Shown: piece by piece, positions 8,714 through 18,469 of the stretch
How the letters are laid out: every line of letters starts with the position of its first letter
Position numbering within the stretch: the first letter of the stretch is position 1
NCBI GenBank assembly: GCA_934202005.1
Contig: CAKPXP010000005.1
Location: forward strand, 35,872-99,871
Origin: an uncultured Selenomonas sp.
Lineage (GTDB): Bacteria > Bacillota > Negativicutes > Selenomonadales > Selenomonadaceae
Direction of reading: 5' to 3'
Length of the DNA stretch: 64,000 nt
Notes under the pieces: generated by a model
Seen by the model: only the letters and a program-made list of their open reading frames with translations
Told to the model about the DNA's origin: nothing
Databases searched by the model: none
Program-made: the position numbers and the translations under genes

Positions 8714-9430
8714 TCAGAGCGGCTTCTTCGCCGGCGTGCCGGCCTTGCGCGGGTAGGCGCGCGGGGTCGGGCGGTCTTTCCTTATCATGAGGACGGCGCG
8801 GACGTCGTCGAGGCCGGGCAGGTGAACGGGGCGCATCTCCTCGATGGCGCCGCCGAGGAGCTTCAGCGCGCGCGCGGCCTCGCGCGCCTCGTCCTGGTAC
8901 TGCCGCCCCTTGAGCGCGAGGAGATGGCCGCCCTTTTTCACGAAGGGCAGCGTGTACTCGAGCAGCACGGGCAGGCGGGCGACGGCGCGGCTCACGGCGA
9001 GGTCGTAGCGCTCGCGGTGCGCCTGGTCGCGCGCCGCCTCCTCCGCGCGCGCGTGGATGCAGGCGACGTCCGTGAGGCCGAGCTCTGAGACGACGGTCTC
9101 GAGGAATTTCACGCGCTTGCCGAGCGAGTCCATGAGCGTCAGGCGGATGTCCGGCGCGAAGATCTTGAGCGGCAGGCCCGGAAAGCCCGCGCCTGTGCCC
9201 ACGTCGATGACGGCGGGCGCGCCGCCAAAGAGCGCCGCGTCGTAGGCGGTAAGCGAGTCGATGATGTGCTTGACGGCGACCTCGCCCGGCGCCGTGATGG
9301 CCGTGAGGTTCATCTTCTCGTTCCACGCGATGAGGAGCTCGTAATAGCGCGTGAAGGCCGCGAGCTGCGCCTCGCTGAGCGCGATGCCGGCGGCGGCCGC
9401 TGCCGCGCGCAGCGCCTCGGTAAATTCCAT
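8714..9430 (-). CDS. rsmG: 16S rRNA (guanine527-N7)-methyltransferase RsmG
   Basis: 238 aa. It methylates N7 of G527 in 16S rRNA using S-adenosylmethionine. The SAM-binding motif VIDVGTGAGFPGLPL is at about 74-88; NEKMNLTAI and RYDLAVSRAVARLP are further family signatures. The open frame runs 33 codons upstream of the chosen ATG, but that ATG has GGAGGAACAGAC in front and matches the usual N-terminus. It follows mnmG on the same strand across a 166-bp spacer, the standard origin-region order. Confidence 0.95.
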   Translation of the reverse strand: MEFTEALRAAAAAAGIALSEAQLAAFTRYYELLIAWNEKMNLTAITAPGEVAVKHIIDSLTAYDAALFGGAPAVIDVGTGAGFPGLPLKIFAPDIRLTLMDSLGKRVKFLETVVSELGLTDVACIHARAEEAARDQAHRERYDLAVSRAVARLPVLLEYTLPFVKKGGHLLALKGRQYQDEAREAARALKLLGGAIEEMRPVHLPGLDDVRAVLMIRKDRPTPRAYPRKAGTPAKKPL

Positions 9431-9596
9431 GTCTGTTCCTCCTCTTTTCCTCTCGTCATCCCCTGCCAGGCGGCGCCACAGAACGCGGCCGGGCGGCGCT
9501 GCCCTGCGGTGCCCCGCGCCTGCCGCCACTTCTGGCTCCCTGCGCTCTGACGTTCAGGCGGTCGGCGTTTCTATGCTTATCTTTCGCCGCGCGTCT

Positions 9597-11483
9597 TTAT
9601 TTTCCTGCCTGCCGCCGCTGCTGCTCGAGCCAGACGAGGAGCACGGAGATGTCGGCGGGCGAGACGCCGCTGATGCGCGACGCCTGGCCGACGCTCTCGG
9701 GGCGGATGGCGGCGAGCTTTTCGCGCGCCTCGTCGCGCAGGCTCGGCACGGCGGCGTAGTCGATGGTGTCCGGCAGGCGCTTCGCCTCGAGGCGTTCCAT
9801 GCGCGCGACCTGCTCCTGCTGCTTCTTGATGTAGCCCTCGTAGCGGCTCTTGATCTCCACCTGCTCGCGCACCTCCGGCGCGAGCTCCGGCAGCTCCGGG
9901 AACGCCGCGCGGATCGTCTCGTAGGTCGCGCCGGGGCGGCGCAGGAGGTCGCAGGCCGTCGCGCGCGTGTGCACGGGGTCGAGCCCGTGCGCCGCGAGCC
10001 GCTCGTTCGTCTCGCGGCTCGGCGTGAACACGAGGCCCGTGAGCGCCTGCTCGGCGGCCCCGATTGCGGCCTGCTTTTTCTCGAAGCGCGCCCAGCGCGC
10101 GTCGCTGACGAGGCCGATGCGGCGGCCGATGGGCGTGAGGCGCGCGTCGGCGTTGTCCTGGCGCAGCAGCAGGCGGTACTCGGCGCGGCTCGTCATCATG
10201 CGGTAGGGCTCGTGCGTGCCCTTCGTCACGAGGTCGTCGATGAGCACGCCGATGTAGGCCTCCGAGCGCTTTAGGATGACGGGCGGCGCGCCCTTGATAT
10301 ACTGCGCGGCGTTGATGCCCGCGATGATACCCTGCGCGGCGGCCTCCTCGTAGCCTGAGGTGCCGTTCGACTGTCCCGCGGAGAAAAAGCCGCGGATCGT
10401 CTTGAACTCGAGGCTCGGCCGCAGCTGCGTCGGGTCGATGCAGTCATACTCGATGGCGTAGCCCGCGCGCATGACATGCGCGTGCTCGAGTCCCGGGATG
10501 GTGTGGAGGAACGCGAGCTGCACATCCATCGGCATGCTCGTGCTCATGCCCTGCACATAGACCTCGTTCGTGTGCAGGCCCTCGGGCTCGAGGAAGAGCT
10601 GGTGGCGCTCCTTGTCGGGGAAACGCAGGATCTTCGTCTCGATGGAGGGGCAGTAGCGCGGGCCGACGCCCTTGATGATGCCGTTCGCCATCGGCGCGCG
10701 GTCCATGTTGTCGCGCAGGATCTTATGCGTGCGCTCGTTCGTGTAGGTGAGGTAGCAGGGCACCTGCTCGCGCGTGCGCACATCGCTCATGAAGGAGAAA
10801 CTCTGCGCCTCCTCGTCGCCCGGCTGCAGCTCCATCTTCTCATAGTCGAGCGTGCGCGCATCGACGCGCGCCGGCGTGCCGGTCTTGAAGCGCATGAGGC
10901 GAACGCCCGCCTCGGCGAGCGAGGCGGAAAAGCGCATCGCGGGGCGCTGGCCGTTCGGCCCGCCGCTGTACGTGTGCTCGCCGATGATGATGCGCCCGCG
11001 CAGGTACGTGCCCGTCGCCATGACGATGGCGCGCGCGAGATAGACCTCGCCCGTCTCCGTGACGACACCGCGCACGCCCTTTTTGTCCTCCGTGAGCAGG
11101 AGGTCAGTGATGAGGATCTGCTTGACGTCGAGGTGCTCCGTGTTCTCGCACGTCTCCTTCATCGTGAACTGGTAGAGCTTCTTGTCCGCCTGCGCGCGCA
11201 GCGCGTGGACGGCCGGGCCCTTGCCCGTGTTGAGCATGCGGAACTGGATGCAGGTCCTGTCCGCGTTCACGCCCATCTCGCCGCCTAAAGCGTCAACCTC
11301 GCGCACGAGGTGGCCTTTCGCCGGGCCGCCGACGGACGGGTTGCACGGCATGAGCGCGATGTTATCCATCGAGAGCGTCGCGAGCAGCGTCTCGCAGCCG
11401 AGCCGCGCGGCCGCGAGCGCCGCCTCGACGCCCGCGTGTCCGGCGCCGATGACGATGACGTCATACGTTCCTGCAGTAAACAA
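9597..11483 (-). CDS. mnmG: tRNA uridine-5-carboxymethylaminomethyl modification enzyme MnmG
   Basis: 628 aa, full length. An FAD protein that works with MnmE to install the carboxymethylaminomethyl group on wobble U34 of several tRNAs. The dinucleotide-binding motif [19 protein letters not shown] lies at about 10-28; [26 protein letters not shown] and the helical C-terminal domain are all present. The start is TTG at 11483 with GGGAGG upstream; no ATG fits better. It sits just downstream of mnmE (60 bp), so the two partner enzymes are likely co-transcribed. Confidence 0.96.
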   Translation of the reverse strand: MFTAGTYDVIVIGAGHAGVEAALAAARLGCETLLATLSMDNIALMPCNPSVGGPAKGHLVREVDALGGEMGVNADRTCIQFRMLNTGKGPAVHALRAQADKKLYQFTMKETCENTEHLDVKQILITDLLLTEDKKGVRGVVTETGEVYLARAIVMATGTYLRGRIIIGEHTYSGGPNGQRPAMRFSASLAEAGVRLMRFKTGTPARVDARTLDYEKMELQPGDEEAQSFSFMSDVRTREQVPCYLTYTNERTHKILRDNMDRAPMANGIIKGVGPRYCPSIETKILRFPDKERHQLFLEPEGLHTNEVYVQGMSTSMPMDVQLAFLHTIPGLEHAHVMRAGYAIEYDCIDPTQLRPSLEFKTIRGFFSAGQSNGTSGYEEAAAQGIIAGINAAQYIKGAPPVILKRSEAYIGVLIDDLVTKGTHEPYRMMTSRAEYRLLLRQDNADARLTPIGRRIGLVSDARWARFEKKQAAIGAAEQALTGLVFTPSRETNERLAAHGLDPVHTRATACDLLRRPGATYETIRAAFPELPELAPEVREQVEIKSRYEGYIKKQQEQVARMERLEAKRLPDTIDYAAVPSLRDEAREKLAAIRPESVGQASRISGVSPADISVLLVWLEQQRRQAGK

Positions 11484-11543
11484 AATGTGATGGCCTCCCT
11501 TGCCCAGCGGCCCCTGTGGCCGCTGCCTGCCGCCTTGCCGCGG

Positions 11544-12944
11544 CTATTTCCCGATGCAGAATTTGCTGAAAATCTCGTCGATGATATCCTCGCCGACCGT
11601 CTCGCCCGTGATCTCGCCGAGCTTCTCCCAGGCGGCGCGCAGGTCGATGGAGATGAAGTCGACGGAGAGCCCCGCGCCGATGGTCTTGAGCGCCGCGCCG
11701 AGCTGCGCGTCCGCCGCGCGCAGCTGCGCCGCCGAGCGCTCGTCGGAGACGAAGCTCCCCTCCTCGAGGCCGCTGCCCGTACCCGCGAAATCGCCGATGG
11801 CCGCGGCGAGCGCAGAGAGTCCCCGCTCCTCGCGCGCAGAGATGGCGAGGATGGTGGGCGCCGCGGCGTCTCCTCCCGCGCATCTCGCGTAGGCCGCGGC
11901 GAGCGCCGCGGGCGTCGTCACGGGCGGCAGATCCGACTTCGTGAGCAGAAGCAGCGCGGGACGCCCCGCGACGAGGGAGAGGATCTCCTCATCCTCCGCA
12001 GCGAGCGGCTGCGCGCCGTCGAAGAGCGCGAGCACGAGCGCCGCGCGCTCGATGCAGCCGCGCGCCTTCTCGACGCCGATGCGCTCCACGACATCGTCCG
12101 TCTCGCGGATGCCCGCCGTGTCGATGATACGGAGCGGCACGCCGCCGATGTCGGCGTACTCCTCGATGCTGTCGCGCGTCGTGCCCGGGATGTCCGTGAC
12201 GATGGCGCGCTCCTCGCGCAACAGCGCGTTCATGAGGCTCGACTTGCCGACGTTCGGCTTGCCGACGATGGCCGTCGGCAGGCCGTCACGGAGGATGCGC
12301 CCCGTGTGCGCCGTCGCGAGCAGCGCGCGGATCTCCTGGCGCAGCTGCGCCACCGCGCGCTCCACCTCATCGATGACGACATCGTCGATCTCATCCTCGG
12401 GGAAGTCGATGGCCGCCTCGAGATGCGCGATGAGCCCGAGACACTTCTGCCGCATGGCGTGGATCTTCCCGGAGAAATGCCCCGCGAGATGCCCCTCCGC
12501 GACGCGCAGCGCGCGATCCGTGCGCGCGCTCACGATCTCCATGACCGCCTGCGCCTGCGAGAGGTCGAGCCGCCCGGAGAGGAACGCCCGCTTCGTGAAC
12601 TCGCCGCGCTCCGCGCTGCGCGCGCCCGCCGCGAGCACGCGGCCGAGCACGCGGCGCAGCACGATACTGCCGCCGTGGCACGAGAGCTCGACAACATCCT
12701 CCCGCGTGTAGGAGTGCGGCGCGCGCATGACGAGCGCGAGCACCTCGTCGATGGGCGCGCCCTCTTCATCTACGACGTGGCCGTAGAGCACGCGCTGCGT
12801 CTCGGCGTCCTTGAGCCTTTTCCCCGACGCCGCGCGGAACACCGCGTCCGCCACCTCGATGGCGCGCGCGCCGCTGATGCGCAGCATGCCGACGCCCGCC
12901 TCGCCGGGCGCCGTCGCGATGGCCGCAATCGTATCCGCCTGCAT
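11544..12944 (-). CDS. mnmE: tRNA modification GTPase MnmE
   Basis: 466 aa from the ATG at 12944 (GAAAGGATGAG ribosome-binding site). The folate-binding N-terminal domain is followed by a helical domain with an inserted G domain: G1 GKPNVGKSS, G3 DTAGIRET, G4 TKSD. The C-terminal FCIGK carries the conserved catalytic Cys. It partners MnmG in U34 modification. The open frame extends 40 codons further 5' through a terminator-like hairpin, and that extension is not credible coding sequence. Confidence 0.96.
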   Translation of the reverse strand: MQADTIAAIATAPGEAGVGMLRISGARAIEVADAVFRAASGKRLKDAETQRVLYGHVVDEEGAPIDEVLALVMRAPHSYTREDVVELSCHGGSIVLRRVLGRVLAAGARSAERGEFTKRAFLSGRLDLSQAQAVMEIVSARTDRALRVAEGHLAGHFSGKIHAMRQKCLGLIAHLEAAIDFPEDEIDDVVIDEVERAVAQLRQEIRALLATAHTGRILRDGLPTAIVGKPNVGKSSLMNALLREERAIVTDIPGTTRDSIEEYADIGGVPLRIIDTAGIRETDDVVERIGVEKARGCIERAALVLALFDGAQPLAAEDEEILSLVAGRPALLLLTKSDLPPVTTPAALAAAYARCAGGDAAAPTILAISAREERGLSALAAAIGDFAGTGSGLEEGSFVSDERSAAQLRAADAQLGAALKTIGAGLSVDFISIDLRAAWEKLGEITGETVGEDIIDEIFSKFCIGK

Positions 12945-13013
12945 AGTCTCATCCTTTCCCTGATGTCGAACGAGAGGCCGCCTGACCTCGCGGCCCAGCC
13001 TCTCTCCCGGCAC

Positions 13014-13047
13014 GAAAAAAGGGCGCTCCCCAGAGGAGACAGCCCTT
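13014..13047 (-). terminator. Intrinsic terminator between khpB and mnmE
   Basis: On the minus strand AAGGGCTGTCTCC and GGGGAGCGCCCTT pair around a short loop and are followed by TTTTTT. It lies about 90 bp after the khpB stop and 70 bp before mnmE, so it would end or attenuate the rpmH-khpB transcript. Confidence 0.7.
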
Positions 13048-13133
13048 TCACAGCAGTCTTTCATCCCCGCGCGGGGATCCTATATACCAAGCTACGAACG
13101 CGCTGGCCTGCGCGCCGTCATCCCAGGACTCGC

Positions 13134-13892
13134 TTACTCCTCGCCTCGTCCGCGGCGCTCATCGCGCGGCCCCGCGTAGCGGCGGCGGCGCTTCGGCGCG
13201 ATCACGACGCAGCGGTACGGCTCATCGCCGTCGCTGTACGTGCTCACGCGGTAGTTGTCCTGCAGCGCCATGTGGATGATCTTGCGCTCGTGCCGGTTCA
13301 TCGGCTCGAGGCGCACCTCCGCGTGGATGCGGCACGCCTTCTCCGCGAGATGACCAGCGAGGCGGCGCAGCGTCTCCTCGCGGCGGCTGCGGTAGCCCTC
13401 GACGTCGAGGATGACGTGGATGCGCCCCTCCTCGCAGCCGCGGTTCGCCGCGAGATTCGTGAGATATTGGAGCGCGTCGAGCGTCTGCCCGTGCTTGCCG
13501 ATGAGGATGCCGAGGCTCTCGCCGCTGAGGTCATAGACATAGCCCTCGTCCGTCTCCCGTACCGAGAGCGCCACCGTGAGCCCCATGCAGCGGAAGATAT
13601 CGCGCAGGAACTGCTCCGCGCGCGCGCGCGGCGTCCCTGCCGCAGGTGCCGTCGACGCAGACGCTGCCGACTGCGCGCCAGCAGGCGCAGCCGCTGCAGC
13701 AGCAGGCGTCACGTCCTCCTGCTTCTCCGTCACGCGCAGGCGCGCCATACGGCCGCCGAACAAGCCGAAAAACCCGCGCGACGGCTGCTCGATCACCTCG
13801 TAATCGACCTCGTCCACCGAGCGTCCGAGCGCGACGAGTGCCTTTTCGAGCGCCTCCTCGACGGTCTTGCCCGTCTCGATGACCGTGCTCAT
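13134..13892 (-). CDS. khpB: RNA-binding protein KhpB (Jag/SpoIIIJ-associated)
   Basis: 252 aa. The Jag N-terminal domain (about 1-55) contains SRGFFGLFGGRMARL; an Ala-rich linker (about 60-90) follows, then a KH-like domain with LIGKHGQTLDALQYL and a C-terminal R3H domain with NRHERKIIHMAL. The C-terminal tail is Arg-rich. KhpB binds RNA with KhpA and influences cell elongation and division in Firmicutes. Its start overlaps the yidC stop by 4 bp, matching the conserved yidC-jag pairing. Confidence 0.95.
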   Translation of the reverse strand: MSTVIETGKTVEEALEKALVALGRSVDEVDYEVIEQPSRGFFGLFGGRMARLRVTEKQEDVTPAAAAAAPAGAQSAASASTAPAAGTPRARAEQFLRDIFRCMGLTVALSVRETDEGYVYDLSGESLGILIGKHGQTLDALQYLTNLAANRGCEEGRIHVILDVEGYRSRREETLRRLAGHLAEKACRIHAEVRLEPMNRHERKIIHMALQDNYRVSTYSDGDEPYRCVVIAPKRRRRYAGPRDERRGRGEE

Positions 13893-14575
13893 GCATCCGC
13901 CCCCTTCTTCTTCGCGCCCGGCTTCTCCTCACCGCGGTACATCCACCACTGCTGCGCGATCTGGCAGAAGTTCATCGCGGCCCAGTAGAGCACGAGGCCC
14001 GAGGCGAAGTTCCAGCTCATGAAGCCGATGAAGAGCGGCATCACATACGCCATCATCTTCATCTGCGTATTGCTCATATCGGACGTCTGGCGCGTCTGCC
14101 AGTACGTCGTCACCGCCGCGATCACGGGCAGGATATGCGTCGGATCCGGCTCGGACATCGACGGCAGCCAGAGGAACTGCGCCGCCTCCGGCGAAGGATA
14201 CTGGAAATTGAACAGCGAGTAATACATGCCCATGAGGATCGGCATCTGGATGAGCAGCGGCAGGCAGCCGGCGAGCGGATTCACGCCGGCGTCCTTGTAG
14301 AGCTCGCCGATCTTCTGCTGCATGAGCTGCGGATTGTCCTTGTACTTCTCCTGGAGCTTCTTCATCTTCGGTGAGAGCTCCTGCATCGCCTTCATCGACT
14401 TCACCTGCTTGACCGTCAGCGGGTAGAGGCACATCTTCACGACGATGGTCAAGAGGATGATGGCAGCGCCGTAGCTGCCGAATCCCGTCAGCGAAGTGAG
14501 ATTGTAGAGGATCTGCAGCACGAAGGCGAGAATCTCCTCGATTGGCTGGAAGAGTGTCGAAAAAATACCTGTCAA
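13889..14575 (-). CDS. yidC: Membrane protein insertase YidC
   Basis: 228 aa, the short YidC2/Oxa1 form without a large periplasmic domain. Five hydrophobic segments are visible. Conserved features: YPLTVKQVKSMKAMQELSPK, GVNPLAGCLPLLIQMPIL (the N-P-x-x-G-C-L-P motif), FNFQYP and MSWNFASGLVLYW. The groove residue that is Arg in many family members appears as Lys (LLTIVVKMCLYPL), which is also seen in other Firmicutes. The C-terminus is basic. It inserts membrane proteins alone or with SecYEG. Confidence 0.96.
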   Translation of the reverse strand: MTGIFSTLFQPIEEILAFVLQILYNLTSLTGFGSYGAAIILLTIVVKMCLYPLTVKQVKSMKAMQELSPKMKKLQEKYKDNPQLMQQKIGELYKDAGVNPLAGCLPLLIQMPILMGMYYSLFNFQYPSPEAAQFLWLPSMSEPDPTHILPVIAAVTTYWQTRQTSDMSNTQMKMMAYVMPLFIGFMSWNFASGLVLYWAAMNFCQIAQQWWMYRGEEKPGAKKKGADA

Positions 14576-14660
14576 TTCATCACGTCCATTTCCATCTTAC
14601 GTAGGTTGGTCATCTGCTCCAAACCGCGGCCGCCCTGAGAACCGGCTCCAGCGGGCGCCC

Positions 14661-14870
14661 TCACGGCACGGGATCGTACCCGCCCGCGTGAAAGGGATGG
14701 CAGCGCAGGATGCGGCGCAGCGCGAGCATGCCGCCGCGCCGCGCGCCATAGCGCGCAATCGCCGTCATCGCGTAGGCCGAGCACGTCGGCACATAACGGC
14801 ACGTCGGCGGGAAAAGCGGCGAAATCGCCGCGCGATAAAAAGAAATCAAAAAGAGAAGCACCTGCTTCAT
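14661..14870 (-). CDS. yidD: Membrane protein insertion efficiency factor YidD
   Basis: 69 aa. [36 protein letters not shown] and [15 protein letters not shown] are diagnostic of YidD, including the conserved CxxxPTCS/C core. It is thought to help YidC-dependent insertion at the inner membrane. The start is the ATG at 14870; the open frame extends far upstream but that sequence is not conserved. It lies between rnpA and yidC in the classical order. Confidence 0.95.
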   Translation of the reverse strand: MKQVLLFLISFYRAAISPLFPPTCRYVPTCSAYAMTAIARYGARRGGMLALRRILRCHPFHAGGYDPVP

Positions 14871-14964
14871 GCCATCCGCCTCACTCCGATAAGCACGGAC
14901 GCAGCCAGCACCGTCCCAGTCACCGCGCATGCCGCGGCCCGCTCCATCACGGACGCCGCAGACC

Positions 14965-15330
14965 TCAGCGCAGAATCCCGGCCTTGCGGCAGAGCGCGAG
15001 ATACGCGCGCTCGACCTCCTGGCACTTCGCCGCAACGGCTGCCTTGCGGCCGACGAGGATCAGCGCCGTGCGCGGCGCGAGCTCCGCCCGGTGCCTTCGG
15101 TAGCTCTCGCGCAGCAGCCGCTTCACGCGGCTCCGGCGCACGGCGCAGCCGAGCTTCTTGCCCGCGGCGAAGCCGACCTCGCCGTAGAGCGGCTTTGGAT
15201 CGCCCTCATGCATATGAAAAACATAAAGGACAAGATACCGGTTCGCATAGGAACGTCCCGCCCGATAGACCCGCTGGAAGCAGGCACTCCTCTTGAGCAT
15301 CAGCCGCCGCGGCAGCGTGTTCGTGCGCAT
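14965..15330 (-). CDS. rnpA: Ribonuclease P protein component
   Basis: 121 aa from the ATG at 15330, 11 nt after GGGGAG; the ATG at 15339 is only 2 nt from that site. Family motifs: [40 protein letters not shown] (the RNR-like basic helix) and LLRESYRRH. It binds the catalytic RNase P RNA to mature tRNA 5' ends. It lies downstream of rpmH with a weak terminator or attenuator between them. Confidence 0.95.
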   Translation of the reverse strand: MRTNTLPRRLMLKRSACFQRVYRAGRSYANRYLVLYVFHMHEGDPKPLYGEVGFAAGKKLGCAVRRSRVKRLLRESYRRHRAELAPRTALILVGRKAAVAAKCQEVERAYLALCRKAGILR

Positions 15331-15398
15331 CCCCTGCATCTCTCCCCGTTGAAACTTCTGAAACCGCCGCGTTTCGCAGCAGTTCCCCAATATAATGG

Positions 15399-15419
15399 AA
15401 AAAGGCCACCTAAGTGACC
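15399..15419 (-). terminator. Short hairpin between rpmH and rnpA
   Basis: On the minus strand GGTCAC-TTAG-GTGGCC followed by TTTTTC. The stem is only 6 bp with one G-U pair, so it looks like a partial terminator that would make rpmH transcripts exceed rnpA transcripts. Confidence 0.5.
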
Positions 15420-15429
15420 TGAACCCATC

Positions 15430-15564
15430 TTATGCGGAAATCTTTTTCCGGCCACGCTGGCGTCTTCTCTTCAGGACGAGACGGCCGCCCTTCGTCTTCA
15501 TGCGCTCGCGGAAGCCGTGCGTCTTCTTGCGCCAATGGTTGTTCGGCTGAAATGTCTGCTTCAA
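15430..15564 (-). CDS. rpmH: 50S ribosomal protein L34
   Basis: 44 aa translated from a TTG start at 15564 (AAAGGAGG with 8 nt spacing). The product begins [20 protein letters not shown] and ends RGRKKISA, a textbook L34. It is a structural protein of the large ribosomal subunit. There is no in-frame ATG near the N-terminus, so ATG-only gene calling would miss it. A near-consensus promoter lies directly upstream, making this the first gene of the rpmH-rnpA-yidD-yidC-khpB run. Confidence 0.95.
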   Translation of the reverse strand: MKQTFQPNNHWRKKTHGFRERMKTKGGRLVLKRRRQRGRKKISA

Positions 15565-15613
15565 TCCTTCCACCTCCTTTAGTGGCATAGCACTGCCTAG
15601 ATAGCTATTCTAA

Positions 15614-15643
15614 ATTATAAATCAGCGGGCAGGAACGTGTCAA
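15614..15643 (-). promoter_or_regulatory. Sigma-70-type promoter of rpmH
   Basis: Minus strand: TTGACA (15643-15638), an 18-nt spacer, then TATAAT (15619-15614), about 50 bp before the rpmH start. Both hexamers match consensus exactly, as expected for a ribosomal protein gene. Confidence 0.85.
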
Positions 15644-15742
15644 GCGTCCGCCCGCGGAAAAAAGTGGACAATGCCCCGAAAAATCTGCGAAACATGCCGG
15701 AGTTCAGAGAAGCGCCGCCTACATCTCCTGCTTCCCCGGGAC

Positions 15743-16759
15743 TCATTTCACCTCGTCGAGATTCCCCTGATCGATGACGAGCGGCGTGCAAAGGTACGCC
15801 GGTACCTTGAAGACGCCGTTGTCATAAGAGCTGACGTCGTTGATATCCGGCTGCGTCCCCTCGACCACGGCCTTGATCATGCGGACGGCCTTGGCGACGA
15901 GGATCTCCGGATCCTTGTAGATCGTGATGGTCTGCTGGCCGCTGCGGATCGCTTCGAGCGCCTTGCTCTCTGCGTCCTGCCCCGTCATCAGCGGCATCGC
16001 GGCATAGCCGCCGGCGGACAGCGCCTCGCGGATGCCGCCGGCGATGCCGTCATTCGGGGAGAGGATGACGTCGAGATGTTTGCCGGCGTCGGGGCCGCGG
16101 AGCAGCTTTTCCATGCGCTCCTTGGCTTTTTCCGGCTTCCAGTCCTTGGTATTGACCTGCTCGAACGTCTTCTCGCCCGACGGGATGACGAGCTGCCCCC
16201 GGTCGATATACGGCTGCAGGACATCCATCGCGCCGGAGAAGAAGAGATGCGCGTTGTTGTCGGCGGGATCGCCCGCGAAGACCTCCATATAGAACGGGCC
16301 CGCACCGCTCTTGAGACGCAGCTTCGCCTCGATGTATTCGCCCATCGCCTCGCCCACCGCCTCGTTGTCAAAGGTGGCATAATACGACACCGCGTCCGTT
16401 TTCATGATGAGGCGGTCGTAGGCGATCACAGGGATGTGCTGCGCCTTCGCCTCAGCCAGCACATCCGTCAGCGCCTCGCCGTCGACAGCGCCGATCACCA
16501 GGCATTTGGGATGCGCGGCGATCTGCTTTTTGATCTGCTCGATCTGCTGCTCCGAGGTATCCGCGAACTGCAGATCGACGGTGAACCCCTCCTGTTCCAG
16601 CATATCCTTCATGGTCTGCCCGTTCTTCTGCCAGCTCGACGAGGAATTGGCAAAGGAGACGGCGACGCTCTTATCCGTCTGCCCGCTGCCGCAGCCTGCC
16701 AAAGAAAGCAGAGCGGCGGCCAGCAGCAAAAGGCTACACCATTGCACGAATTTTTTCAT
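15743..16759 (-). CDS. Sugar-binding periplasmic lipoprotein (RbsB/ChvE-type)
   Basis: 338 aa. A lipoprotein signal peptide with lipobox LAGC at 20-23 is followed by a type I periplasmic-binding fold: VAVSFANSSSSWQKNG, QIKKQIAAHPKCLVIGAVDG, VIAYDRLI, ILSPNDGIAGGIREAL and LMTGQDAESKALEAI. The family binds monosaccharides such as galactose, ribose, xylose or arabinose. No permease or ATPase gene is adjacent; the upstream neighbour 12 bp away is a chemoreceptor on the same strand. Inference: it hands ligand information to that receptor. The ligand cannot be deduced from the sequence. Confidence 0.88.
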   Translation of the reverse strand: MKKFVQWCSLLLLAAALLSLAGCGSGQTDKSVAVSFANSSSSWQKNGQTMKDMLEQEGFTVDLQFADTSEQQIEQIKKQIAAHPKCLVIGAVDGEALTDVLAEAKAQHIPVIAYDRLIMKTDAVSYYATFDNEAVGEAMGEYIEAKLRLKSGAGPFYMEVFAGDPADNNAHLFFSGAMDVLQPYIDRGQLVIPSGEKTFEQVNTKDWKPEKAKERMEKLLRGPDAGKHLDVILSPNDGIAGGIREALSAGGYAAMPLMTGQDAESKALEAIRSGQQTITIYKDPEILVAKAVRMIKAVVEGTQPDINDVSSYDNGVFKVPAYLCTPLVIDQGNLDEVK

Positions 16760-16771
16760 AATCTGCCCTCC

Positions 16772-18469
16772 TTAGATTCGGAATTTTTCCGTCGTCGCGG
16801 ATAGTTCCTGCGCCAGATCGAAAAGTTTCTTGCTCGCGTCAGCGACCTCATCCATAGAGGCCGACTGCTCCTCCGTGGCCGCTGAGACAGACTCCGTCTC
16901 GGCAGCCACGTCGCGTCCGGACTGATTGACGCCCTCCATGACCTCGACAAGCGCCTCGGCCCGCCGCGCGGACTTGCGGGCCTCCTGCTGGATGGTATCC
17001 GCCCGCGCCGTCAGCTCCGTCACGGCCTCGGCGATATGCTCAAAGGCCATTCCCGCCTCGCTCATGATCTTGCGTCCGCCCTCTACATCGGACGTACCCT
17101 TCTCCATCCGCTGCACCGCCTGCTCCGTATCCGCCTGGATCGTATGGATCAGCGCGGCGATCTTCTGCGCCGCGGCGTCGGACTCCTCGGCGAGCTTGCG
17201 CACCTCCTCCGCCACGACGGAGAAGCCGCGTCCCGCCTCGCCTGCCCGCGCCGCCTCGATGGCCGCGTTGAGAGAGAGCAGATTCGTCTGCTCGGCGATG
17301 CCCGAAATGGTCACGGAGATCTGGCCGATCTCCGCGGAGCGGTCAGCCAGCTTCCTGATCACCTCGGCCGAGTCCGTCACCGAGTCAGCGATCTCCGCCA
17401 TCTGCGCAGCGGCGCCGTCGATGGACTCCTTGCCCTGCCCGGCGATGTGCTCGACCCTGCGGGCCGAGTCTACCGACGCCGTCGCCTTCTCCTGGAACTG
17501 CTGGATGCTTCCGGACATCTCCTGGATATCCGCGAGAGACCTGCTGACCGCCTCGCCCTGCTGGCTCGTATTGCCGGCGACATTCGTGACGGATGCAGCG
17601 ACCTGCTGCGTGGCCTGCGCCGACTGGCTGGCGTTCTCCGTCAGCTGCGCCGCAAAGGTCGAGACCTCCGAGGCCGTCTTCTGGATATGCTCGATCAGCG
17701 TGCGCAGATTGCGGATGGTATCGCCGTAGGTTGCCGTCAGCTCGCCGAACTCATCCTGCGTCTTCGGCACGGCCTCGACCGTCAGATTCCCGCCGGCCAC
17801 CTCGCGGGAAACCTGCATCAGATAGCGCACGGACTTCATGATGCCCGCGCTCAGATAGAACGCCATGACGCCGGAAAGTCCGGCGACCAGCAGGATGCAG
17901 ACGATGAGCGTCCACTTCGTCTGCTCATACTTTTTCGACGCCTCGGCACTCTCCTGATGGATGAAATCCTTGCTGCTGTCAACGACGCGGTTCAGCTGAT
18001 TCGCCATCGAAGCGTACTGGCTGCCGGAGCGATCGATCAGCGCCGCCGCCTCCGCCTGTTTCCCATCCTTGGCGAGACGGATGGCCCTCTGCGAAGTATC
18101 CTTGTACGCGCTCCAGTTGCTGCGCAGCGCATCGAAATCATCGCGCACCTCCGGTGCGACGGAGGAATCCATCGCGTCCAGGGCGATATCGAGCTGATCG
18201 GCCTTCTTCTTCGTTTCCTGCGCGGCGTGGATGCGGTTCGGCAGAGTCGTCGCCATCAGCACCGCGTACTCGCCCTGCCGATAGTCCGATAGCGTGCGGC
18301 TGCTCTCAGCGCCGATCATCACGCTCGACAGATGCTCCGTCGCGATTCTCAAAGCGCCGCTGTTGATCTGGTTCAAACTATATCCCGTATACAGCCCGTT
18401 CGCTACAAAAATAGCGATGAGCACCCCAAAGACGAGAAACAGCTTTTTGCGGATGGTCATACGATCCAC
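16772..18469 (-). CDS. Methyl-accepting chemotaxis protein
   Basis: 565 aa. TM1 (about 9-30), an extracytoplasmic helical ligand-binding region of four-helix-bundle type (about 35-185), TM2 (about 188-210), HAMP (about 212-265), and a signalling domain whose hairpin tip reads [20 protein letters not shown]. The receptor would control CheA in a chemotaxis array. It is the first gene of a two-gene unit with the sugar-binding lipoprotein, which suggests indirect sensing as in ChvE- or MglB-dependent taxis. No che genes are in the window. Confidence 0.92.
   Translation of the reverse strand: MDRMTIRKKLFLVFGVLIAIFVANGLYTGYSLNQINSGALRIATEHLSSVMIGAESSRTLSDYRQGEYAVLMATTLPNRIHAAQETKKKADQLDIALDAMDSSVAPEVRDDFDALRSNWSAYKDTSQRAIRLAKDGKQAEAAALIDRSGSQYASMANQLNRVVDSSKDFIHQESAEASKKYEQTKWTLIVCILLVAGLSGVMAFYLSAGIMKSVRYLMQVSREVAGGNLTVEAVPKTQDEFGELTATYGDTIRNLRTLIEHIQKTASEVSTFAAQLTENASQSAQATQQVAASVTNVAGNTSQQGEAVSRSLADIQEMSGSIQQFQEKATASVDSARRVEHIAGQGKESIDGAAAQMAEIADSVTDSAEVIRKLADRSAEIGQISVTISGIAEQTNLLSLNAAIEAARAGEAGRGFSVVAEEVRKLAEESDAAAQKIAALIHTIQADTEQAVQRMEKGTSDVEGGRKIMSEAGMAFEHIAEAVTELTARADTIQQEARKSARRAEALVEVMEGVNQSGRDVAAETESVSAATEEQSASMDEVADASKKLFDLAQELSATTEKFRI

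Noticed and set aside
12945..13064. 40-codon 5' extension of mnmE
   Set aside because: It runs through an intrinsic terminator hairpin, and a well-placed ribosome-binding site precedes the ATG at 12944.
11310..13988. 892-codon open frame on the plus strand opposite mnmE and khpB
   Set aside because: GC-rich antisense shadow; Arg/Ala/His-rich product without domains, while the minus strand carries two complete conserved genes.
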